Below, piece by piece: positions 1-6,754 of a stretch of DNA of 6,754 nt (positions are counted from its first letter, which is position 1; the number at the start of each line of letters is the position of its first letter). The notes under the pieces are model-generated. The model ran no database searches. It saw only the letters and a list, made by a program, of their open reading frames with translations, and was not told where the DNA came from. A program made the position numbers and the translations under genes. The stretch is taken from assembly GCA_013140785.1 (NCBI GenBank), contig JABFRZ010000414.1, positions 1 to 6,754 on the forward strand. The letters are read 5' to 3'. Source of the stretch: Planctomycetota bacterium (GTDB lineage: Bacteria > Planctomycetota > UBA1135 > GCA-002686595).

Positions 1-156
1 GCGCTCGACCTGGTGCACTGGAGCGGCAAGTTCGCGCGCCGCGACATCGGTCTGCCGCGCAGCGCGCGCCCGAGCGGCACGGACACCCAGGCCGGCCTCG
101 AATCGTTCGGGGTCTTCACGAGCGGGGCGCGCGAGCGCGACGACTGCCCGCTGTAG
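1..156 (+). CDS. 3' end of an unidentified protein (partial)
   Basis: Frame 1 is open from the window edge to a TAG at 154-156 and gives 51 residues ending in DDCPL. Only two of the 51 sense codons (GGT and GAA) lack G or C in the third position. This matches the strong GC3 bias of the other genes here and is the main reason to believe the frame is coding. The fragment is polar and Arg/Gly/Ser-rich, with no membrane segment and no motif I recognise, so I assign no function. The stop is followed by a possible hairpin and then by the Fur-type regulator on the same strand. The start and most of the gene lie outside the window. Confidence 0.55.
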   Translation, partial: ALDLVHWSGKFARRDIGLPRSARPSGTDTQAGLESFGVFTSGARERDDCPL

Positions 157-167
157 CGGCTGGAGCT

Positions 168-202
168 GCCGCGGGCGGGCCGCGATCGCCCCTGGCCGCG
201 GC
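168..202 (+). terminator. possible hairpin terminator after the upstream partial gene
   Basis: The inverted repeat GCCGCGG (168-174) / CCGCGGC (196-202) encloses a second short stem, GGGC (177-180) / GCCC (188-191). It begins 12 bases after the TAG of the upstream gene. No T-tract follows, only a pyrimidine-rich CTATCCTTCCC. It is therefore not a classical rho-independent terminator, and GC-rich sequence yields such repeats by chance. It also overlaps the weak candidate -35 region of the next gene. Confidence 0.25.
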
Positions 203-214
203 GCGCGCTATCCT
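186..214 (+). promoter_or_regulatory. weak sigma70-like promoter candidate for the Fur-type gene
   Basis: TATCCT at 209-214 matches the -10 consensus TATAAT at four of six positions and is the only AT-containing patch in the gap between the two genes. A poor -35 (TCGCCC, 186-191, three of six to TTGACA) lies 17 bases upstream. Transcription would start near 221, seven bases before the GTG at 228 and about 50 before the GTG at 273. I see no classical AT-rich Fur box nearby, so autoregulation cannot be read from the sequence. Confidence 0.2.
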
Positions 215-272
215 TCCCGCCGGCAGCGTGTTGGCCCGCCTCACAGCGCGCCGGCGCCGCGCAGCCGCCCCG

Positions 273-746
273 GTGAACCAGGCCAAGATCCAGCACGCCT
301 TCGAGGAGTTCCTGAAGACGCGCGCGCTCAAGCTGACGCCCCAGCGCCGGCGCATCTTCGCGCGCGTCTTCGCCACGCACGAGCACTTCTCGGCCGAGAC
401 CCTGTACGGCTGGATGCGGGCCGAGGAAGGCTCGCGTGTTTCGCGCGCGACCGTCTACCGCACGCTGTCGCTGCTGGTGGAGGGCAACTTCATGGAGACG
501 CTCGACCCGGGCACGGGCGAGCTCCTGTACGAGCACGTGCTCGGCCACCGCCATCACGATCATCTGGTGTGCACCGCCTGTGGGCGCATCGAGGAGTTCA
601 CCGACGAGCGCATCGAGGCCTTCCAGCGCGAGGTCGCGCTGCGCAAGGGCTTCACGCTGCAGTACCACAATCTGCGCCTGTTCGGGAGCTGCGCGAGCTG
701 CACCCGGAAGCGCGCGCGACGCCCGCTGGGCAAGGCCAACGCGTGA
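273..746 (+). CDS. fur: Fur family metal-responsive transcriptional regulator (ferric uptake regulator type)
   Basis: This is a 157-residue DNA-binding repressor, expected to bind operators when loaded with ferrous iron and so control iron uptake and storage genes. The N-terminal winged helix contains LKLTPQR (19-25) and the recognition helix VSRATVYRTL (56-65). The C-terminal half has the metal signature HRHHDHLVC (92-100), then E108, E115 and H132. These correspond by position to the known E. coli Fur ligands H87/H88/D89/H90, E101, E108 and H125. Two CxxC pairs (C100/C103 and C140/C143) form the structural zinc site. The stretch from EEF to GSC resembles E. coli Fur more than PerR or Zur, but specificity is inferred. 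I chose the GTG at 273 because family members begin about 15-20 residues before LKLTPQR. A GTG at 228 would add 15 Arg/Ala-rich residues. Neither start has a clear Shine-Dalgarno. The stop overlaps the next gene by four bases. Confidence 0.88.
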   Translation: MNQAKIQHAFEEFLKTRALKLTPQRRRIFARVFATHEHFSAETLYGWMRAEEGSRVSRATVYRTLSLLVEGNFMETLDPGTGELLYEHVLGHRHHDHLVCTACGRIEEFTDERIEAFQREVALRKGFTLQYHNLRLFGSCASCTRKRARRPLGKANA

Positions 747-2902
747 AGCACGGCGCGCGCGCCGCGCTCGGGACCGCCGCACTCCTGCTCGCCGCCGCGA
801 GCTGTGGCCAAGAGGACACGCCGGTCTGGATCGACCTCGCGCGCGTGGAGATCGGCGGGGCCGCGCTGCGCGCAGAGATCGGGCCCGGCCTGCGGGTCGA
901 GCGCGAACAAAACGACCTGTGGCTGGTGGGGGAGATCACGCGCGGCGCCTGGCTCGCCGGCCCGCAGGCGGGACGGTTCTCGGCTCCACTGCCGGTCTAC
1001 CACGTGGGTTCGCCGAGCGCGGGCGGTGCCGTGTATCGGCTGCGCGCCGGCGCGCGTGACTTCGGGTTCGAGAGTGATCCGCAGCGCTTCGGAAGCGAAC
1101 CCGGGCGCTTCACCACCGAGCTCACCAAGCTGAAGCTCGCGTTGGAGAGCGGCGAGGAGCTGCCCGAGCGCAGCGAGCTGTGGGCCTGCCTCGCCTTCGA
1201 AAGCACGGCTTCCGGCACACGCCGCATCGGCGGCCGGCGTCTCAGCGGCAGTGGCGTGTGGGTCCCGGCCGGACACCCGCGCACCTTGGAGCTAGAGATT
1301 CCGCCGGGCTCGCGCCTGCGCTTCGGGACGGCCGTGGAGCCCCTCATCGCTGCGCGCGAGGCGCGCGCGGCGCCGCACACATTTCGCGTGCGCCTCGACG
1401 GTGCGGTGATCTTCGAGGAGCGCGTGCAAGTCGATGCGATGCTGGGCGAGGCCCTCGCGTGGCATGCCGTCCTGCTGCCGAGCGGCGGAGTGCGCCGCGC
1501 ACGCCTCGAGTTCGAGGTCGAGGGCCCGCTGGCCTTGACCTCGTTCCTGGCGCCACGCATCGGCCCGGGAGACTTCGGCCGTTACGGCGCGCGGCCGTTC
1601 GAGACTGCCAGCGCGACCGGCGCGAAGCGCGACCTCGTGGTCTTCCTGGCCGATACCTTCCGCGCCGACAACCTGGCGGCCTACGGGAACTCACTCGGCC
1701 TCACGCCCGCGATCGACCGCTTCGCGGCCGAGTCGCGCACCTTCGCGCGCGCCTGGTCCGTCAGCACGCACACCCTGCCCGCCCACTCGGCGATGTTCTC
1801 GGGCGTATACCCGCGCCAGAACGGGCTGGCGGGCTTCACCAACGCCTTGCCCGGCGCGGTCGTGACGCTGGCCGAGTTGCTGGCGGCGCACGGCTACCGC
1901 TGCGGGCTGGTCAGCGACGGCGTGATCGTGTCGAGCAGCCACGGTCTCGACCAGGGCTTCGAGAGCTTCGACGAACGCAAGGAAGTGGACACGCTCGCGC
2001 GAGTGCGTGCCTTCTTGGGGGCCGATGACGGTCGGCCGATCTTCCTCTTCGTGCAGAGCTATCGCGTGCACGCACCCTACGCGGTGGAGGCGGCGACGCG
2101 CGCGCGCTGGCAGGAGGTGTTGCGCCTCGACGCGAGCTTCGACGAGGTGTTCGCGACGCCCTTGATCCAGGCGGTCGTGGAGAGCGCGCCCGCCCGCGAG
2201 GCGCCGCCCGAGGACGAGCCCGACCAAGAACTCGTGCGGCGGCTCTTCGATCTCTACCGCGCCAAGGTTTCCGAGCTCGACGGTCTCTTCGCGCGCTTCC
2301 GCGTCGAACTCGAGGCGCGCGGGCTGTTCGAGCACGCCACCCTGCTCTTCACCAGCGACCACGGCGAAGCCTTCTTCGAGCACGGGCGCCCATTCCACAC
2401 CGGGCGCGTGTACGAGGAGGAGCTACGCGTGCCCATGCTCCTGCACGGGCCGGGCATCGCGCCTGGACGCGTCCAGCAGCCCGTTTCGCTGATCGACTTC
2501 GCCCCGACCCTGGCCGAGCTGGCGGGCCTCGCGCGCCCGGCGCATTGGCGCGGGGGCTCGTTGCTCGCGCCCGCCGAGCAGCGCGTGCTCTACGCCTTCC
2601 AGGCGCGCGACAAGGACCGCCCGACCATGGCCGTGATCGACGGCACGCGCAAGGTGATCGGCTACGAGGACCTCGAAGCGCTGCGCGCGGGCAGTCTGCA
2701 CGCCGCTTTCGACCTGGGCGCGGATCCCGGCGAGCAGACGAGCCTGCACGGGCGCGAAGCTTGGCCAGCCGAGCTGCTGCGCGCGCATCGCGCGGCGCTG
2801 GAGGAGATGCTCACGCCCCTGGTCACGCCAGAGTGGATCGACTCGACGCCCGACAAGCGACGCGAGCTCGAGGCCGTTGGCTACGGGGGCGACGGCCGCT
2901 GA
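743..2902 (+). CDS. Lipoprotein of the sulfatase / alkaline phosphatase superfamily with a Thr nucleophile position
   Basis: A 719-residue exported hydrolase or transferase; substrate unknown. The GTG start overlaps the Fur-type stop (GTGA), with a weak AAGG at 732-735. The N-terminus has K2 and R6, a hydrophobic run 7-19, and C21 in LAAASC, which fits the broad lipoprotein pattern. Glycine after the Cys would not signal inner-membrane retention by the E. coli rule. Residues 22-290 are unrecognised and rich in short alternating segments, perhaps beta-sandwich. The catalytic domain starts at about 295: RDLVVFLADTFRADN holds D304, THTLPAHSAMFSG holds T344, and SDHGEAFFEHG holds D539/H540. H552 and the RVPMLLHGPG stretch follow, and a sulfatase-like FDLGADPGE lies at 656-664. 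Classical sulfatases have Cys or Ser, matured to formylglycine, in C/S-x-P-x-R. Here that site is T-L-P-A-H, and the second Asp of the usual ADD motif is Thr. The D/T/D/H set resembles LtaS and phosphoethanolamine transferases, so sulfatase activity is doubtful. Confidence 0.85.
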   Translation: MKHGARAALGTAALLLAAASCGQEDTPVWIDLARVEIGGAALRAEIGPGLRVEREQNDLWLVGEITRGAWLAGPQAGRFSAPLPVYHVGSPSAGGAVYRLRAGARDFGFESDPQRFGSEPGRFTTELTKLKLALESGEELPERSELWACLAFESTASGTRRIGGRRLSGSGVWVPAGHPRTLELEIPPGSRLRFGTAVEPLIAAREARAAPHTFRVRLDGAVIFEERVQVDAMLGEALAWHAVLLPSGGVRRARLEFEVEGPLALTSFLAPRIGPGDFGRYGARPFETASATGAKRDLVVFLADTFRADNLAAYGNSLGLTPAIDRFAAESRTFARAWSVSTHTLPAHSAMFSGVYPRQNGLAGFTNALPGAVVTLAELLAAHGYRCGLVSDGVIVSSSHGLDQGFESFDERKEVDTLARVRAFLGADDGRPIFLFVQSYRVHAPYAVEAATRARWQEVLRLDASFDEVFATPLIQAVVESAPAREAPPEDEPDQELVRRLFDLYRAKVSELDGLFARFRVELEARGLFEHATLLFTSDHGEAFFEHGRPFHTGRVYEEELRVPMLLHGPGIAPGRVQQPVSLIDFAPTLAELAGLARPAHWRGGSLLAPAEQRVLYAFQARDKDRPTMAVIDGTRKVIGYEDLEALRAGSLHAAFDLGADPGEQTSLHGREAWPAELLRAHRAALEEMLTPLVTPEWIDSTPDKRRELEAVGYGGDGR

Positions 2903-2909
2903 AGCGGTC
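2894..2909. terminator. short hairpin between convergent genes, possible bidirectional terminator
   Basis: A six-pair stem (GGCCGC 2894-2899 with GCGGTC 2904-2909, including one G-U pair) closes a TGAA loop that contains the sulfatase-like gene's TGA stop. On the minus strand it lies just beyond the sdhB stop. Only 29 bases separate the two stop codons, so any terminator must lie in or near the coding ends. There is no T-run on either strand. Rho-dependent termination or read-through is equally possible. Confidence 0.22.
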
Positions 2910-2931
2910 CGAGCCTGGGCTGCGCCCGCCG

Positions 2932-3737
2932 CTAACCGCCCTCGGCCGCGGTCGCGGTGGGCCGCTCGAACAGCGCCGCGCGCAGGAACTCGCGGTTCAT
3001 GCGCGCGATGTTCTCGACCGAGATGCCCTTCGGGCAAGCGGCCATGCACTCGAAGTGGTTGGTGCAGTTGCCGAAGCCCTCGGCGTCCATGGCGTGCACC
3101 ATGGAGAGCGCGCGGCGCTCACGTTCGGGCGCGCCCTGGGGAAGCTGCGCCAGGTGCGCGACCTTGGCCGCCACGAACAGCATCGCCGAGGCGTTGGGGC
3201 AAGCGGCCACGCACGCGCCGCAACCGATGCACGCGGCCGCGTCCATGGCGCGATCGGCCTCCGGCTTCGGCACCAGGATCGCATTCGCATCCTGCGCCGC
3301 GCCGGCGTGAGTCGCGACGAAACCGCCCGCCGCCATGATGCGGTCGAAGGCACTGCGATCGACCACCAGGTCCTTGACCACCGGGAAGGCGTTCGCGCGC
3401 CAGGGCTCGACGTGGATCGTGTCGCCGTCCGAGTAGCGGCGCATGTGCAGCTGGCAGACGGTGGTCAGGGCCTCGGGACCGTGCGCCTGGCCGTCGATAA
3501 CAAGCGAGCACGCGCCGCAAATGCCCTCGCGGCAGTCGTGGTCGAAGGCCACCGGATCATCGCCCTCGGCGATCAGGCGCTCGTTCAGGACGTCGAGCAT
3601 CTCGAGGAAAGACATGTCGGGCGACACGTCGGCCAGGCGGTACGTCTCCATGCGACCGCGTCGGTCGGGGCCTTCCTGACGCCACACCTTGAGCGTGATC
3701 CGCATGGAATCGGCGGCGTCGTGCCCAGCGGCAGCGC

Positions 3738-3741
<4 letters not shown>
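2932..3741 (-). CDS. sdhB: Succinate dehydrogenase / fumarate reductase iron-sulfur subunit (SdhB)
   Basis: A 269-residue electron-transfer subunit that carries electrons from the SdhA flavin to the quinone site at the membrane face. The N-terminal ferredoxin-like domain binds [2Fe-2S] through C70, C75, C78 and C96 (CREGICGAC, then C17 residues later). The C-terminal domain has CIGCGACVAAC: C171, C174 and C177 pair with C236 for [4Fe-4S], while C181, C226 and C232 hold [3Fe-4S]. All ten cluster cysteines are present, with the C-x5-C-x3-CP spacing seen in E. coli SdhB. The longer gap before C96 (17 residues rather than the shorter E. coli gap) is typical of Bacteroidetes-like type B enzymes. 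The ATG overlaps the sdhA stop (ATGA) and has a strong AGGAG six bases upstream, which fixes the start. An internal Met13 is less likely. Direction of catalysis (succinate oxidation or fumarate reduction) cannot be told from this subunit. Confidence 0.96.
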
Positions 3742-5674
<1,933 letters not shown>

Positions 5675-5678
<4 letters not shown>

Positions 5679-6340
5679 GAGGGGTTCCCTTCGCTGGCGG
5701 AGAGCATGAAGTACAGCGGGATGGCGGCGAAGCCGGTCGCGAGCAGGAAGGCCACCACCATCCCGAGCTTGGCGAGCAGCGGGTTCCAGCCGGGGTGGTT
5801 CACGCCCAGCGACTGGAACGCGCTCCGAAATCCGTGGCTGAGGTGCACGCCAATCACGAGCGCCGCGCCGACGTAGGCGAGGGCGTGCCCGGGCTGAGCG
5901 AGGGTCTGTTTGACGAGCGCGGCCGGGTCCGCGAAAAAACGCGCGTCGAAGCGGAAGTCGAGCAGGTGCTTCACGAGGTACGCGAGGATCAGGGCGCCGC
6001 TGTAGAACATCGTGAGCGAGCCGGTCGTGCTGCCCCCGCGGCGCGCGCGCACGACGTAGCCCGACCGGCGGGCTTGCAGATTCTCGAGCGTCAGGCGAAA
6101 CGCGAGATAGACGTGCGCGAGGAAGAGCAGCGCGAGCCCGAGCTCGGCGACCAGCAACAGCGGCCCGAAGCCCTGCAGGAAGGCCACGTACTCGTTGAAG
6201 GCGCGTCCGCTCGGGTCTTCGATCAGCTTGAGGTTCCCGTGCAGGTGCTCGACCAGGAAGCCGACGAGCAAGAAGCCCGTGAGCCCCATGACGATCTTCT
6301 TCCCAACCGAGGAAGCCAGGGCGTTTCCTATCCGGCTCAT
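5675..6340 (-). CDS. sdhC: Succinate dehydrogenase cytochrome b subunit, type B membrane anchor (SdhC)
   Basis: A 221-residue integral membrane protein that anchors SdhAB and carries heme b and the quinone site. Five hydrophobic helices are visible at about 15-36, 58-82, 108-128, 152-172 and 188-212. Histidines sit in the first four: H32/H34, H76, H125 and H166/H169. This matches the four-histidine, two-heme plan of B. subtilis SdhC and W. succinogenes FrdC. No separate sdhD is present between sdhC and sdhA, as expected for a single large anchor. I chose the ATG at 6340-6338 (MSRIGNAL) because helix 1 follows about 14 residues later. The frame stays open to 6544, but that part is Arg/Ala-rich and covers the likely promoter. 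No Shine-Dalgarno is evident before 6340. This is the first gene of the sdhCAB operon. Confidence 0.92.
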
Positions 6341-6395
6341 CTGTGCGCGTGGATTTCTGCCGAGTGCGGCTGGAGGACGGGGCGCAAGGGGGAGG

Positions 6396-6424
6396 AACCT
6401 AGCGCGCCGCGCTCCCACGGGCAA
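6396..6424 (-). promoter_or_regulatory. candidate sigma70-like promoter of sdhCAB with an internal dyad
   Basis: On the minus strand, TTGCCC (6424-6419, four of six to TTGACA) is followed after exactly 17 bases by TAGGTT (6401-6396, three of six to TATAAT). Transcription would begin near 6389, about 49 bases before the sdhC ATG. The spacer holds most of a perfect inverted repeat, AGCGCG-c-CGCGCT (6401-6413), a possible operator. The match is modest and the call rests on spacing and position. Confidence 0.3.
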
Positions 6425-6431
6425 TGCAGAC

Positions 6432-6461
6432 CTCGCGCGGCGGGCCCGCGCGCGCGGCGAG
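6432..6461. repeat. imperfect GC-rich palindrome in the divergent intergenic region
   Basis: Outer arms CTCGC (6432-6436) and GCGAG (6457-6461) surround an inner perfect palindrome, GCGGGCCCGC (6440-6449). It lies four bases upstream of the candidate -35 of the histidine phosphatase promoter. It could be a regulator site or a cruciform, but sequence this rich in GC makes such dyads common. Confidence 0.3.
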
Positions 6462-6464
6462 CCC

Positions 6465-6493
6465 TTGGTGCGACTGGCGGACACAGCTATACC
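6465..6493 (+). promoter_or_regulatory. candidate sigma70-like promoter of the histidine phosphatase gene
   Basis: TTGGTG (6465-6470, three of six to TTGACA) is followed after 17 bases by TATACC (6488-6493, four of six to TATAAT). This is the only TATA-like patch in the divergent region. It would start a transcript near 6500, giving a leader of about 34 bases to the ATG at 6534. It points away from the candidate sdhC promoter, and the two do not overlap. Confidence 0.35.
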
Positions 6494-6533
6494 GTGCCCA
6501 GTCCGAGCCAGCCCAGATGTACTCGCACCACCC

Positions 6534-6754
6534 ATGTCGTCCAAGAAGCCCGATCCAGCCGCGTCGCGCTGGCCGCACGCGACGCGCCTCTACCTCGTGC
6601 GACACGGGGAGGTAGACGCCGCCTGGCACGGCCGCATCTACGGCGCTCTCGACGTGCCGCTCTCGGAGCGGGGACGAAGCGAGGCCGCGCGCGCGGCTCG
6701 GACCCTGGCGGAGGTCGAGCTCGCCGCGGTGGTGTCCTCGGGCCTCGCGCGCAC
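6534..6754 (+). CDS. Histidine phosphatase superfamily protein (phosphoglycerate mutase-like), 5' partial gene
   Basis: The first 73 residues are present before the window ends. LYLVRHGE (19-26) is the RHG signature, with H24 the expected phospho-accepting histidine and R23 a phosphate-binding arginine. The segment YGALDVPLSERGRSEA (36-51) is the usual G-x-x-D-x-P-L-S-x-x-G block, and SSGLAR (68-73) matches the start of the family's S-S-x-L-x-R-A-x-Q-T motif. The family includes phosphoglycerate mutases, alpha-ribazole phosphatase (CobC), SixA and broad-specificity phosphatases. The visible part cannot separate them, so no symbol is given. The ATG at 6534 puts the RHG motif about 20 residues in, slightly later than usual. 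No Shine-Dalgarno is visible. The gene is divergent from sdhC. Confidence 0.88.
   Translation, partial: MSSKKPDPAASRWPHATRLYLVRHGEVDAAWHGRIYGALDVPLSERGRSEAARAARTLAEVELAAVVSSGLAR

Noticed and set aside
157..272. A Fur box or iron-responsive operator upstream of the Fur-type gene
   Set aside because: No AT-rich repeat resembling the known GATAAT-type Fur box is present. A diverged operator cannot be ruled out, but nothing can be supported.
569..742. An ATG at 569 as the start of the sulfatase-like protein
   Set aside because: It would overlap the Fur-type gene by 178 bases and put 58 unrelated residues before a good lipoprotein signal peptide. The GTG at 743 gives a signal peptide at the true N-terminus.
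1691..2398. A 235-codon minus-strand frame inside the sulfatase-like gene, and similar frames at 560-1276 and 997-1560
   Set aside because: All lie opposite a gene with recognisable catalytic motifs and have biased, motif-free products; they are shadows of GC-rich coding sequence.
6341..6544. N-terminal extension of SdhC by 68 residues to an ATG at 6544
   Set aside because: The extra part is Arg/Ala-rich, unlike any SdhC N-terminus I know, overlaps the divergent gene start and covers the promoter candidates.

Overview
This is a GC-rich (roughly 70 % by eye), densely coding bacterial window. Nearly every third codon position is G or C, and gene starts and stops overlap by four bases. The lineage cannot be fixed from the sequence. 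A Bacteroidetes-like type B succinate dehydrogenase, together with a lipoprotein of the sulfatase/alkaline-phosphatase superfamily, would suit a diderm such as a high-GC planctomycete, or a myxobacterial or acidobacterial relative. That placement is inference.

Layout, plus strand, left side: the 3' end of an unidentified gene (1-156) is followed by a hairpin. Next come a Fur-type metalloregulator (about 273-746) and a lipoprotein-type AlkP/sulfatase-superfamily enzyme (743-2902). The last two overlap by GTGA, so they are very probably co-transcribed and translationally coupled. This strand then meets a convergent operon, with only 29 bases between the two stop codons.

Layout, minus strand, middle and right: a complete sdhC-sdhA-sdhB operon runs from about 6340 down to 2932, with ATGA overlaps at both junctions. 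It encodes a membrane-bound succinate:quinone oxidoreductase of the single-anchor, probably diheme type. SdhC anchors the complex and carries the hemes. SdhA oxidises succinate with FAD, and SdhB passes electrons through [2Fe-2S], [4Fe-4S] and [3Fe-4S] clusters to the quinone.

Right end, plus strand: a 193-base divergent intergenic region separates sdhC from the 5' end of a histidine phosphatase gene that runs off the window (6534 onward). The region holds two back-to-back sigma70-like promoter candidates and two GC-rich dyads.

I see no tRNA, rRNA, CRISPR array, insertion sequence or prophage gene. Most of the window is ordinary housekeeping content. The points most worth a second look are the Fur/lipoprotein coupling, the threonine in place of the formylglycine cysteine in the sulfatase-like protein, its roughly 270-residue unrecognised N-terminal region, and a perfect dyad inside the candidate sdhC promoter. 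I found no convincing evidence of a wholly new system.
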